Source: Nitrospira sp. UBA2082
GTDB taxonomy: Bacteria > Nitrospirota > Nitrospiria > Nitrospirales > Nitrospiraceae
Direction of reading: 5' to 3'
Length of the DNA: 64,000 bases
Assembly: GCA_002331335.1 (NCBI GenBank)
Contig: DCZO01000001.1
Coordinates: forward strand, 304,053-368,052
In this document: positions 17,087 through 25,408 of the stretch, in pieces
How the letters are laid out: each line of letters opens with the position of its first letter
How positions within the stretch are numbered: position 1 is the stretch's first letter
Position numbers and translations under genes: made by a program
The notes under the pieces: generated by a model
What the model was told of the DNA's origin: nothing
What the model saw: only the letters and a program-made list of their open reading frames with translations
The model's database searches: none

Positions 17087-18178
17087 TTACTGGCGGCTCA
17101 TCTTGAGGTACATGAAAATGGTGGCGGCAATGAATATGATGTTCGGCATCCAGGCGCCCGCAAAGGGGCCGATCCATGCCGTGGTGACGAGAAAATCGCA
17201 GGCTACGTTCAGCAAATAGAAGATGACGATAATCCCTACGCCAACGGCAAACCCGCCCACACGTCCAGACCGCTTGGACACGATTCCCAACGGCACACCC
17301 AACAGGCAAAACACCAGCGACGCGGTTGGAAAGGCCAGGTCTTTGTAATACTCCATCAGCCGACGGAGTCCAGTGGTGTCCTTGCCGTCGGATTTTTGGA
17401 TCATCGTCATGATTTGCTCGTAGGTCGGTCGCTCTTCGGTCGCGGCATAACTGCTTTGGCTGAGGCTCACCTTGATGTCATAACTGGCAAAGGACACGAG
17501 CCGATATTGGTCCGCCTGATCCGGCTTGGTGTGAATGACCCCGTTGACCAGTCGCAATGCCACCTGGTTGTTCACGCGATCCATGAACACCTGATACTCT
17601 TCCGCGACGATGACACGGGGTTCCGCCGCGGTCCGTTCGTCAGACACAAAAATGCCCTTTGCCGGCCGGCCGTCGGCCGACTCTGGGACGTAGATGACCA
17701 TGTGGGGAATCGGCTCATTGAATGTGCCTCGTTCCAAGGCGAGCACCAGCTGATCCTTGAGCAGATTCAGCGCCACTTTCTTGAGGTTCAACGAACTCCA
17801 GGGCTGTCCCCATTGGGACAATACGAGCGTCAGCCCAAACACCGCGAGGGAAAAAAGAAAAACCGGTTGTGACAGGCGGAACAGACTCAGTCCCGCGGCG
17901 CGCATGGCCACGAGTTCTTTGTCGTAGGACAAACGCCCAAAGGCGGTGATCGAAGCGATGAGTCCGGCGATCGGCAGAGTCAACACCAAGCCGGATGGCA
18001 GGAGCATGGCGATGACTTTCAGAACCGACCAGAGGCCGACTCCTTTCGAAACCAACAGCTCGACCAGGCGCAGCAGTTCACGGGTCAGCATGACGAAACA
18101 CAGCGCACCCAAGCTGAGGCCGAACGGCGAGAGCAGTTCCGTAAAAATATATCGATCGAGCAGGGTTCGTAGGATCAC
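17087..18178 (-). CDS. lptF: LPS export permease LptF
   Basis: 363 residues from GTG 18178 (VILRTLLDRYIFTELLSPFG), the same length and fold as the following LptG: two N-terminal helices, periplasmic domain with SADGRPAKGIFVSDERT, and C-terminal helices (SLVFCLLGVPLGIVSKRSGR). The frame is open to an ATG at 18325, but a good minus-strand promoter lies at 18212-18240, inside that extension, and the 49 extra residues do not resemble the family. The chosen GTG has no strong Shine-Dalgarno site. It is the first gene of the lptF-lptG-fabF-acp-lpxD operon. Confidence 0.92.
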   Translation of the reverse strand: MILRTLLDRYIFTELLSPFGLSLGALCFVMLTRELLRLVELLVSKGVGLWSVLKVIAMLLPSGLVLTLPIAGLIASITAFGRLSYDKELVAMRAAGLSLFRLSQPVFLFSLAVFGLTLVLSQWGQPWSSLNLKKVALNLLKDQLVLALERGTFNEPIPHMVIYVPESADGRPAKGIFVSDERTAAEPRVIVAEEYQVFMDRVNNQVALRLVNGVIHTKPDQADQYRLVSFASYDIKVSLSQSSYAATEERPTYEQIMTMIQKSDGKDTTGLRRLMEYYKDLAFPTASLVFCLLGVPLGIVSKRSGRVGGFAVGVGIIVIFYLLNVACDFLVTTAWIGPFAGAWMPNIIFIAATIFMYLKMSRQ

Positions 18179-18211
18179 GGGATTCTTGTGGGTGGAAGTG
18201 CCGAGGACCTC

Positions 18212-18240
18212 ACTATAGGGAAGTCTCGTGTCCTTGTAAA
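18212..18240 (-). promoter_or_regulatory. Promoter of the lptF operon
   Basis: Read on the minus strand: TTTACA (18240-18235), 17 bases, TATAGT (18217-18212), each five of six to consensus. The predicted transcription start is near 18205, giving a 5' leader of about 27 bases before GTG 18178. This placement argues against the longer LptF reading from 18325. Confidence 0.6.
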
Positions 18241-18274
18241 CATTGGGGAAGAAAGCCGCAACTGAAAGATTCGC

Positions 18275-18303
18275 TTGACAGACGAAAAGCCCTATGTTAC
18301 ATG
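18275..18303 (+). promoter_or_regulatory. Candidate promoter of the cold-shock gene
   Basis: A perfect TTGACA (18275-18280) is followed after 17 bases by TACATG (18298-18303), a weak -10. If used, the cold-shock mRNA has a leader of about 165 bases, which would fit the long leaders of cold-shock genes. It is divergent from the lptF promoter 35 bases away. Confidence 0.35.
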
Positions 18304-18475
18304 CTGCGCGAAATTCGACAATCAAGATGGGTTCCGCGAGTGATGCAACTCTTCTTCAGGTGCCCGTCAGTCACGCCCACCGGATTCGTGTCTTACCGTC
18401 GGATCGTTTTTTCAACGCACGGCTTGATGACGGCGCACTGTAACTGTGTGTAGTCATTGAGGAAAGGAGGGGTTC

Positions 18476-18694
18476 GTGAAGACAAAAGGGACGGTCAAGT
18501 GGTTCAATGATCGGAAGGGGTTCGGGTTTATCCGTCTCGATAGTGGGGAAGACGTCTTTGTGCACTATTCAGCGCTGCAAGGAGATGGGTTCAAGAGCCT
18601 CAAGGAAGGTGAGAACGTCGAGTTCGACATCGTCCAAGGCGCCAAGGGGCCCCAAGCCGCCAACGTACTGAAGGCGGCCGTGGCAGCCTCGTAG
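18476..18694 (+). CDS. Cold-shock domain protein
   Basis: 72 residues with a GTG start behind GGAAAGGAGG. One cold-shock domain fills the protein, with both RNA-binding motifs: KGFGFI (RNP1) and VFVHYSA (RNP2). CspA-family proteins bind single-stranded nucleic acid and melt RNA structure. It is monocistronic, between a divergent promoter region and a terminator-like hairpin. Whether it responds to cold or is constitutive cannot be told from the coding sequence; the possible long leader hints at post-transcriptional control. Confidence 0.95.
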   Translation: MKTKGTVKWFNDRKGFGFIRLDSGEDVFVHYSALQGDGFKSLKEGENVEFDIVQGAKGPQAANVLKAAVAAS

Positions 18695-18719
18695 GCAGCC
18701 AATCCACTGAGTCATCAAG

Positions 18720-18768
18720 GCCGGCACGGATCATTCCTTCTTGAGAGGGAGGGTCCGTGCGGCGTTTC
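18720..18768 (+). terminator. Terminator-like hairpin after the cold-shock gene
   Basis: Arms GCACGGA (18724-18730) and TCCGTGC (18754-18760), extended by GCC/GGC with one bulged base and an inner CCTTC/GAGGG pairing, followed by the short tract GTTTCTT. It lies 26 bases after the stop codon. Confidence 0.55.
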
Positions 18769-18856
18769 TTCGGTTTACCGTTTGATTCTGGCATTTCCTC
18801 GACAAAACTCCTGAAGATTGTTAGCGTCAGCGTGACTCTCAGAGGAGGGGTTTGTC

Positions 18857-20821
18857 TTGTCGTCCGACCGTGCCAAGGTATTGCAACAAGCGCAACTGAT
18901 GGCTTCACGGGGGCAGTTTAGTGAGGCTATCGCCGAATGGAAGAAACTGGCCGCGGAGGCTCCTCACGACGGCAGCATTCATAATTCCATCGGGGATTTG
19001 TATCTGAAACGGAATGCCACCTCGGAAGCGACCGCGTCGTTTCTGCAAGCCGCGAAAGCATTTCAAGCCGAAGGAGCGACGCTTAAGGCTATTGCGGCAT
19101 ATAAGAAAGTGCTCAAGTGCGAGCCGACTCGCTTTGAAATCTATCGGCATCTGGGAGATCTTAATGCGGAGCGTGGCCTGATCAGCAGCGCGGTGCAGGA
19201 TTATCTGACACTGGCGAAGCATTACCTCAAAGAGCGCAAGACGAAAGAGGCGCTTGAAACCTACAAGAAAATTGTCGCCTACGATCCGTCTAATCTGAAT
19301 GCGCAGCAACGTATCGCCGATCTTTGCGTTCAAGAGAATCTTCAAGATGATGCGACAAAGGTATATCTGCAACTCGGCCGTGAACGATCGGCACAGGGGC
19401 GTTACGAAGAGGCGAAAGAGGCCTATCTGTCGGTCCTTCGAATCGACCCCAAGAACAGCGAAGCCGCGCAGTTCGTCGAGAGCATCAAGAAGGGGGGGGG
19501 CGGTCCGAACCAACCCTTGAAACCAGGGGGAGGGGCAAGCGCTGGGCACCTGTCGGCTGAGCTTCCCGGCCCGTTGGCGGAGGCGACCCGGCGGATCGCG
19601 GAAGGCCAGTATGCCGGAGCGGAAGCGATCCTCAACCAAATGCTGTCGCGCGAGCCGGGCAATCCCAAAGTCTGCCAACTGCTCGCAAAACTCCATCTGC
19701 AACAGGGCGATCTTCAAGTTGCGCTGGGCGAATACCGGTTCCTCGCAGGGGCCGCGCTCCGCGCGCAGGACTTCAATCTGGCCGAATCGTTGATTATGGA
19801 ATTTCTCGTCGCACAACCCAATTCCGCCCCCTTGCATGAACTGTATGCGCAGCTCTGCGAAGAAAAGAACGATCCCGCGGGAGCGGCGGAGCACTACGCC
19901 AAAGCGGTGGAATCGTTGCTGGCCCATCCTGAGCCAGGGATGGAAGGTCTACATGAAGAGTTGTTCGAAAAGGTTCAGGCGCTTTCCCCGGATGCCGGGC
20001 TCGTGGCCCGTCTTGCTGCAAGGATAAAAGGAGAGTCTGCAGCTGAGATCGGCCAATCCTCAGAGGCCCATGGAACGCCGATCGTTTCTGAGTCCAAGAC
20101 GCCGGATCTGCAGTCTGCCTCCCCCGCTGTCGCCACGTTTTCGATCGAGGGAGCTGAGCCAGACGAGTTACGGGTCCCGACATCGCCAACCCGTTCCAGT
20201 CAATCCCAGCCCTCAATCTGGAAACACTCTGAGCCGGATATGATCACGAGTTGTGAGAGAAAGCCGAGCGGACCCCCGGTACATGTGGCGACGTCTCAGG
20301 CCGAGCCGGATGGCGGCCGATTCCGTTTCGCCGACACGACCCGGCAAGAAACGGCGCATGCGGGGCACGGTCCCGGTGCTGAGACACCGAAACCGGAATC
20401 GGGACCCCGGCAGGTCACGGCAGCTTCACCGGCTGATTATGAGGCCCACTTTACGCTGGGCGTCGCCTATAAGAACATGGGGCTCTTTCAGGAGGCGAGG
20501 GAAGAATTCGATCGCTCGAGGAAGGGAGAGCCCTATTATCTTGAATCATCTCTCATGACGGCGCTGTGCTATAAAGAAGAGGGCTGTTTGGTCCAAGCCC
20601 TGACAGAGCTTGAGCTTGTCTTGGTCGATCCCCGTTGCCAAGGAACAAAAGGCCAGGCCATTCGCTACGAACTCGGCTTGTTGTATGAAGCCGAAGCGCA
20701 ATGGGGAAAGGCAGTCGCGACGTTCCAATCCATTCCGTCATTCCACGACGTGCCGCAGCGACTGGCGGCGCTCAAGGCCCATCGAGCATCAGAAGGCGTG
20801 GGCCTACGCCTGGCTAGCTGA
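18857..20821 (+). CDS. Tetratricopeptide repeat protein
   Basis: 654 residues with a TTG start (MSSDRAKVLQQAQ) seven bases after AGAGGAGGGG. TPR units cover about 8-215 (for example GQFSEAIAEWKKLAAEAPHD and GRYEEAKEAYLSVLRIDPKN) and again about 235-390, then a low-complexity Ser/Pro/Glu-rich region of about 140 residues, and a last TPR block at about 525-645. No signal peptide or membrane helix, so probably cytoplasmic. TPRs are protein-binding scaffolds; no partner can be named. A run of nine G at 19492-19500 encodes part of a Gly4 stretch between the first two blocks and could slip. The stop lies one base from the stop of the convergent dehydrogenase gene. Confidence 0.88.
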   Translation: MSSDRAKVLQQAQLMASRGQFSEAIAEWKKLAAEAPHDGSIHNSIGDLYLKRNATSEATASFLQAAKAFQAEGATLKAIAAYKKVLKCEPTRFEIYRHLGDLNAERGLISSAVQDYLTLAKHYLKERKTKEALETYKKIVAYDPSNLNAQQRIADLCVQENLQDDATKVYLQLGRERSAQGRYEEAKEAYLSVLRIDPKNSEAAQFVESIKKGGGGPNQPLKPGGGASAGHLSAELPGPLAEATRRIAEGQYAGAEAILNQMLSREPGNPKVCQLLAKLHLQQGDLQVALGEYRFLAGAALRAQDFNLAESLIMEFLVAQPNSAPLHELYAQLCEEKNDPAGAAEHYAKAVESLLAHPEPGMEGLHEELFEKVQALSPDAGLVARLAARIKGESAAEIGQSSEAHGTPIVSESKTPDLQSASPAVATFSIEGAEPDELRVPTSPTRSSQSQPSIWKHSEPDMITSCERKPSGPPVHVATSQAEPDGGRFRFADTTRQETAHAGHGPGAETPKPESGPRQVTAASPADYEAHFTLGVAYKNMGLFQEAREEFDRSRKGEPYYLESSLMTALCYKEEGCLVQALTELELVLVDPRCQGTKGQAIRYELGLLYEAEAQWGKAVATFQSIPSFHDVPQRLAALKAHRASEGVGLRLAS

Positions 20822-20822
20822 A

Positions 20823-21779
20823 TTATCCCACCCGATTCGGGGCTGGTTTCCCGGACAAGACCGCAGCGATATTCGTCAGGCAGATCATGCCCATGCGTAT
20901 TCGTGTCTCCAAGGTTGCGGAACCGAGATGCGGAAGCAGTACAACGTTCGATAACCTTGTCAATGTTGCATGAACGGCCGGTTCATGTTCATACACGTCC
21001 AAGCCTGCCCCGGCGATGAGACCGGTTTCCAACGCGGATCCAAGGGCTCCTTCGTCGATGACCGCCCCGCGAGATGTGTTGATCAGAAAGGCCGTAGGTT
21101 TCATGTTCTGCAACTCGTGAGCTCCGATCAGGTGCCGGGTGGTGTCAGTGAGTGGAACATGGAGGGAGAGGAAGTCGGATTGCGTCAGTACCTCGTCGAG
21201 CGTGCATCGCTTCCATGAAAGGCCGGCAGGGACGGTGACGGGCCGGCGGCTGGTATAGAGGACGGGCATGCGAAATCCCGCCGCCCGCAGGGCAACGGCC
21301 TGACCGATTCGTCCCATGCCGATGATGCCGAGGGTCTTGCCTGTGAGATCGCCCCCCAGCATTTGCGTCGGGGCCCAGCCAGGCCACTGGCCTGTTCTCA
21401 GCCACCGGTCTCCTTCAACCACCCGTCGGGTTACCGCAAGCAGCAACGCCCACGTCAGATCCGCTGTGGCATCGGTGAGGATATCGGGCGTATTGCTGAC
21501 GACGATCCCTCTCTGACGGGCAGCAGCAACATCGATGTTGTTGTAGCCCACTGCGTAGTTGGCGATAATCTTGAGACGCGAGGCGCAGGCCAGCACCGTG
21601 TGGTCCACATGTTCGGCAAGGGTCGAAATCACGGCGTCCGCCTCGGCGAATCCCTGCTCTAATTCTTTCTCGGAAGGAGGATGATCCGGCGGTTCGTGAA
21701 CGAGCGTATATCGATCCCGGATAGCGGTCATGACCGGATCCGGGAGCACTCGAGTGCAATAGAGAGTGAAGTGAGCCAT
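20823..21779 (-). CDS. D-2-hydroxyacid dehydrogenase (glycerate/hydroxypyruvate reductase type)
   Basis: 318 residues. The NAD(P)-binding Rossmann motif is LGIIGMGRIGQAVALRAAGF, about residue 150. Other family signatures are NTPDILTDATADLTWALLL, the LINTSRGAVIDEGAL segment and the catalytic region LLPHLGSATLETR (histidine near 285). The family converts hydroxypyruvate or glyoxylate to glycerate or glycolate; the closest pattern is GhrB/GyaR-type enzymes rather than phosphoglycerate dehydrogenase, since there is no ACT domain. It lies alone on the minus strand, divergent from the pyr operon promoter. Substrate is inferred from family only. Confidence 0.9.
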   Translation of the reverse strand: MAHFTLYCTRVLPDPVMTAIRDRYTLVHEPPDHPPSEKELEQGFAEADAVISTLAEHVDHTVLACASRLKIIANYAVGYNNIDVAAARQRGIVVSNTPDILTDATADLTWALLLAVTRRVVEGDRWLRTGQWPGWAPTQMLGGDLTGKTLGIIGMGRIGQAVALRAAGFRMPVLYTSRRPVTVPAGLSWKRCTLDEVLTQSDFLSLHVPLTDTTRHLIGAHELQNMKPTAFLINTSRGAVIDEGALGSALETGLIAGAGLDVYEHEPAVHATLTRLSNVVLLPHLGSATLETRIRMGMICLTNIAAVLSGKPAPNRVG

Positions 21780-21881
21780 ATGAACGATCGTCCCTGTGCG
21801 CGATCATTGTAAGGAAGGGACAGTCGGGCTACAACACCAGACAACAGCATCACGTGATGGTCCCGTTCTGTTTCCGGATGC

Positions 21882-21910
21882 TTGACAGTCGCGGTCTGCG
21901 TCAGTAAGAT
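21882..21910 (+). promoter_or_regulatory. Promoter of the pyr operon
   Basis: Perfect TTGACA (21882-21887), 17-base spacer, TAAGAT (21905-21910). Predicted start near 21917, just before the PyrR binding loop. Confidence 0.75.
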
Positions 21911-21917
21911 GCGCATA

Positions 21918-21949
21918 CCTTTAACGCTCATCCAGTGAGGTGGGCAAGG
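21918..21949 (+). promoter_or_regulatory. PyrR RNA binding loop (anti-antiterminator)
   Basis: The top stem CATC/GGTG (21929-21932 and 21939-21942) closes the hexaloop CAGTGA (21933-21938), matching the known PyrR loop pattern CNGNGA within UCCNGNGAGG. A lower stem CCTT/AAGG (21918-21921, 21946-21949) is separated by an internal bulge, as in Bacillus pyr leaders. Binding of PyrR with UMP would hold the segment GGCAAGGAG out of the antiterminator. Confidence 0.8.
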
Positions 21950-22006
21950 AGCCGACTATGCGTACTGTTCCGGCTTGGGCCGGGTCCGACATCTAACCTT
22001 CTTGCC
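21943..22006 (+). promoter_or_regulatory. Antiterminator pairing of the pyr leader
   Basis: GGCAAGGAG (21943-21951) can pair over nine bases, one of them G-U, with CTTCTTGCC (21998-22006), the left arm of the terminator. It shares bases 21943-21949 with the PyrR loop, so the two structures exclude each other. This is the switch expected for PyrR control. Confidence 0.7.
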
Positions 22007-22030
22007 AGTCGATGGCGAGAAGGTTTTTTT
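21995..22030 (+). terminator. Intrinsic attenuator terminator before pyrR
   Basis: A 12-base stem, AACCTTCTTGCC (21995-22006) with GGCGAGAAGGTT (22014-22025), one G-U pair, a seven-base loop and a T run to 22030. It lies 32 bases before the pyrR start and after the PyrR loop, so it controls the whole operon. Confidence 0.85.
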
Positions 22031-22062
22031 ATGCCCATAGTGTGGCCTCGCTGAGAACAATC

Positions 22063-22629
22063 ATGGCGACGAAGCAGGGTGTGATGAAAGAGTGGGCTGA
22101 CGAGAAGCTGGTCATGGACGCCGGGGACATCGCCCGTGCCTTGACTCGTATTGCGCATGAGATTCTTGAGCACAACAAAGGCGTGAACAATCTGACGCTG
22201 GTTGGGATCCGGACGGGTGGCGTCCATTTAGCCCATCGGTTGGTCAAGCGCATCCACAGTATCGAAGGTGTGCAGGTGCCCATCGGCGAGCTGGACATCA
22301 CGCTCTATCGCGACGATCTGGCGCTGCGGAAAAATCAGCCGGTGTTGCGGAAGACCTCAGTGCCCTTCGATTTGACGGACAAGGTTGTGGTGCTGGTCGA
22401 TGATGTGCTGTTCACTGGGCGGACGATCCGCGCAGCGATGGACAGTTTGATGGATCTCGGCAGGCCGGGAGAGATTCAGCTGGCGGTGTTGGTCGATCGC
22501 GGCCATCGACAATTGCCGATCAAGGCCACGTACATCGGAAAGAATCTGCCTACTTCGAGAGAGGAAAAAGTCCAGGTCTTGCTGGAAGAGAATGGGGAGG
22601 ATGACCGAGTGGTCATTGCCAAGCCGTGA
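22063..22629 (+). CDS. pyrR: Bifunctional pyr operon attenuator protein / uracil phosphoribosyltransferase PyrR
   Basis: 188 residues. The PyrR-specific N-terminal segment VMDAGDIARALTRIAHEILEHNKG is followed by GIRTGGVHLAHRLVKRI and the PRPP-binding loop VVVLVDDVLFTGRTIRAA. PyrR binds the nascent pyr leader RNA when UMP is high and favours termination; it also has weak uracil phosphoribosyltransferase activity. The start could be ATG 22063 or 22084; neither has a strong ribosome site. The in-frame ATG-less stretch from 22012 overlaps the terminator and is not used. First gene of the operon, its own target lies directly upstream. Confidence 0.95.
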   Translation: MATKQGVMKEWADEKLVMDAGDIARALTRIAHEILEHNKGVNNLTLVGIRTGGVHLAHRLVKRIHSIEGVQVPIGELDITLYRDDLALRKNQPVLRKTSVPFDLTDKVVVLVDDVLFTGRTIRAAMDSLMDLGRPGEIQLAVLVDRGHRQLPIKATYIGKNLPTSREEKVQVLLEENGEDDRVVIAKP

Positions 22630-22642
22630 GGCGGAGGATGCC

Positions 22643-23563
22643 ATGAGTCTCAAACGCAAGGATTTGTTGAGTCTGGCGCCTTTGTCGGTGGATGAGATCA
22701 CACTGGTGCTGGAAACGGCGGACTCCTTCAAGGAAGTGACGGGCCGCGAAATCAAGAAAGTGCCGGCGCTGCGGGGAAAGACGGTCGTCAATCTGTTCTT
22801 CGAGCCGAGCACGAGGACGCGCACTTCGTTTGAGCTGGCGGCGAAGCGGTTGAGCGCGGACGTCATCAATTTCTCGCCCTCGTCGAGCAGCGTCGTGAAA
22901 GGCGAAACACTGCTTGATACTGCGCGCAATATCGAAGCGATGCAGGCGGACATCATTGTCCTCCGCCATTCCTCAGCCGGGGCCGCTGAAACGCTGGCAC
23001 GTGGGGTCAAATCATCGGTTATCAACGCCGGCGATGGCTGGCACGAGCATCCCACACAGGCCCTGCTCGATCTCTATACGATTCGAGAGCGGGGCCTAGG
23101 ATTCGAAGGGTTGCGGGTGGCGATTGTCGGCGACGTGGCGCACAGCCGCGTGGCGCGTTCGAATATCTATGCGCTCACGAAGCTCGGCGCAAAGGTACGA
23201 CTGGTAGGCCCTCCCACCATGATGCCATGGGGCGTCGAGAAACTGGGGGTGAAGGTCTACTCCAATATGGACGAGGGGCTGCGCGGGGTCAACGTGATCA
23301 TGATGCTCCGTCTTCAGCTCGAGCGGCAGGGGCGGGCATTGTTTCCGACCATTCGTGAATATGCGCGGTTGTACGGGTTGACTGCCGAGCGGGTCAAGTT
23401 GGCTGACGCCGGTGCAATCGTGATGCATCCGGGCCCGATCAATCGTGGGGTCGAAATTGCGCCGGATGTGGCGGATAGTCTCTCGTCCGTCATTCTCGAC
23501 CAGGTGGCGAACGGAGTGGCGGTGCGGATGGGCATTTTGTATCTCATGTCTGGAGCCGGGTGA
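22643..23563 (+). CDS. pyrB: Aspartate carbamoyltransferase catalytic subunit
   Basis: 306 residues. Carbamoyl phosphate site FFEPSTRTRTSFELAA (about 48-63), GDGWHEHPTQALLDLYTI with the HPTQ motif, and HPGPINRG near the C terminus. It catalyses carbamoyl phosphate plus aspartate to carbamoylaspartate, the first committed step of pyrimidine synthesis. The start is ATG 22643 with GCGGAGG ahead; the frame is open into pyrR. No pyrI regulatory subunit is present, so control is likely at the PyrR attenuator. The start lies 13 bases after pyrR. Confidence 0.97.
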   Translation: MSLKRKDLLSLAPLSVDEITLVLETADSFKEVTGREIKKVPALRGKTVVNLFFEPSTRTRTSFELAAKRLSADVINFSPSSSSVVKGETLLDTARNIEAMQADIIVLRHSSAGAAETLARGVKSSVINAGDGWHEHPTQALLDLYTIRERGLGFEGLRVAIVGDVAHSRVARSNIYALTKLGAKVRLVGPPTMMPWGVEKLGVKVYSNMDEGLRGVNVIMMLRLQLERQGRALFPTIREYARLYGLTAERVKLADAGAIVMHPGPINRGVEIAPDVADSLSSVILDQVANGVAVRMGILYLMSGAG

Positions 23564-24882
23564 CGGCACGTGGAAAGGGAGACAGTCTTGCTGTGAAGCC
23601 GATATTGATCAAGAACGGGCAGGTGATTGATCCCGGGCGATTTGTCGGGATCAGCGATGTGCTGATCGAGCAGGGCAAGGTGACGGCGGTTGGACCCAAT
23701 CTGCCGGTGCCCCCTGGCTGTACGACGATCCAGGCTCGAGGGTTGTTGGTGTTGCCAGGCTTTGTCGATCTGCATGTCCATTTCAGAGAGCCCGGCTTCG
23801 AATATAAGGAAACGATTCAGAGCGGCAGTGCGGCGGCGGTGGCCGGCGGGTTTACGACGGTCTGTTGCATGCCCAACACAAATCCCGTCAACGACAATCA
23901 GGCGGTGACCGAGTTTATTTTGGAACGAGCCCGGGTGGCCGGTCTGGCCAACGTGTTGCCGGTCGGCGCGATCACGAAAGGCTCGGAAGGAAAAGAATTG
24001 GCGGAGATCGGCGATCTTCGGCGATCCGGATGTGTGGCCATTTCCGACGACGGCCGGCCGGTGATGAACAGTTTAGTCATGCGCCGGGCGATGGAATATG
24101 CGCGGGCCTTTGACCTCACGGTCGTCGATCATTGCGAGGATCTGCATCTGGCGGAAGGCGGCTGCATGAACGAGGGACTCATCTCGACCGAACTGGGATT
24201 GCCCGGCATTCCGGCGGCCGCGGAAGATGTCATGGTTGCGCGGAATCTGTCCCTGTCCGAACTGACGGGCGCACGGCTCCATCTTGCACATATCAGCACG
24301 GCCGGGTCGGTCCGAATGGTGCGGGAGGCGAAGACGAGGGGAATTGCGGTGACGGCGGAAGCCTGTCCCCATCACTTTACGCTGACCGAAGAGGTGGTCC
24401 GTGGGTACAATACCCATGCGAAGATGAATCCGCCGCTGCGTACGTGGGATGATGTGCACGCGATCAAGGATGGCTTACGCGATGGGACGATTGATGTCAT
24501 TGCGACCGACCATGCGCCCCACGCCACACAGGAAAAGCAACAGGACTTTACCGAGGCTCCGTTCGGAATCGTTGGATTGGAGACCGCGCTCTCGTTGACG
24601 CTGGGTTTGGTCGAAGAAGGCGTGTTGTCGCTGGAACAGGCGGTGGCGAAGCTCACCTGCGCCCCGGCAGCGGCGTTCGGACTGAAGAAGGGGACGTTGG
24701 CGGTCGGCGCGGATGCCGATGTGGCAATTGTCGATCAGTCAGCCCAATGGGAGGTTGATCCGAGCAAGTTCCGGTCGAAGAGCCGCAATACGCCGTTTGC
24801 CGGCTGGAAGGTCAAAGGCCAGGTGACGACCACAATTGTAGGGGGACGAGTCGTGTTCGAGGCTGGATCGTCGGAGCGATAG
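23560..24882 (+). CDS. pyrC: Dihydroorotase (class I)
   Basis: 440 residues from GTG 23560 or 429 from GTG 23593 (VKPILIKNG), the latter closer to the usual family start and preceded by AAAGGGAGA. Zinc ligands are HxH in DLHVHFREPG, and the VIATDHAPH motif near residue 315 holds the catalytic aspartate. It closes carbamoylaspartate to dihydroorotate. If GTG 23560 is used it overlaps pyrB by four bases. In class I dihydroorotases from thermophiles and others the enzyme complexes with PyrB, and the adjacency fits that. Confidence 0.95.
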   Translation: MTARGKGDSLAVKPILIKNGQVIDPGRFVGISDVLIEQGKVTAVGPNLPVPPGCTTIQARGLLVLPGFVDLHVHFREPGFEYKETIQSGSAAAVAGGFTTVCCMPNTNPVNDNQAVTEFILERARVAGLANVLPVGAITKGSEGKELAEIGDLRRSGCVAISDDGRPVMNSLVMRRAMEYARAFDLTVVDHCEDLHLAEGGCMNEGLISTELGLPGIPAAAEDVMVARNLSLSELTGARLHLAHISTAGSVRMVREAKTRGIAVTAEACPHHFTLTEEVVRGYNTHAKMNPPLRTWDDVHAIKDGLRDGTIDVIATDHAPHATQEKQQDFTEAPFGIVGLETALSLTLGLVEEGVLSLEQAVAKLTCAPAAAFGLKKGTLAVGADADVAIVDQSAQWEVDPSKFRSKSRNTPFAGWKVKGQVTTTIVGGRVVFEAGSSER

Positions 24883-24886
24883 CAGC

Positions 24887-25408
24887 GTGCGGCGCTTGTC
24901 CCACTGGGGTGCAGTCTGTTGCTTGACACTTGAATGGCTGGCCTTGGGCCTGTGGGTCGGGGGGATGGCGGTCCTGATCGGTGCGGTCATTCCGGCGGTC
25001 TTCAATACGTTTGGCGGGCAGGATTCAGGAGGATTGTTTCTCACGCGGGCCTTCGAGGGGTACCAGCGGTTCGTGATCGGCGCCGTGGCAGTGTTGTGCG
25101 CCTCCTGCTGGTATCGGTGGTGGAGTGGAGATCAGGCTGTCGCGGTCGGTCGGGGAGAAATGATCGTGTTGGTTGCAATGGTGGTCATAGTCAGTATCAT
25201 TATTTTGGTTCTTCACCCGCAGGCGGTTGCGCTTCAGGCGGAGGCGTTTGCCGCTCAAGGAGATGCAGCGAAGAAGGCGGCCTTCGAGGCCCTGTTTCGT
25301 GTCCTCATGCCGATTCGTATCCTGTATGGGGTGACACTGGTATTAGGGGTGGTGCTGATGGGAATCAAGACGAACCGGTCACTCACGATGGGTGGAGCGG
25401 CGTCATGA
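24887..25408 (+). CDS. DUF4149-type four-helix membrane protein
   Basis: 173 residues, GTG start four bases after pyrC, stop overlapping the carA start (ATGA). Four hydrophobic helices at about 12-38, 60-77, 89-110 and 141-160. The WVGGMAVLIGAVIPAVFNTF opening and the loop with HPQAVALQAEAFAAQG fit the DUF4149/TMEM205-like family. Function of the family is not known. Tight spacing on both sides means it is cotranscribed and perhaps translationally coupled to carA, but I see no biochemical link to pyrimidine synthesis. Confidence 0.82.
   Translation: MRRLSHWGAVCCLTLEWLALGLWVGGMAVLIGAVIPAVFNTFGGQDSGGLFLTRAFEGYQRFVIGAVAVLCASCWYRWWSGDQAVAVGRGEMIVLVAMVVIVSIIILVLHPQAVALQAEAFAAQGDAAKKAAFEALFRVLMPIRILYGVTLVLGVVLMGIKTNRSLTMGGAAS

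Noticed and set aside
18179..18325. 49-residue N-terminal extension of LptF
   Set aside because: A good promoter for the operon lies inside it and the residues do not fit the family.
24934..25404. Long upstream extension of CarA
   Set aside because: It overlaps the DUF4149 gene in another frame; CarA homology starts at ATG 25405.
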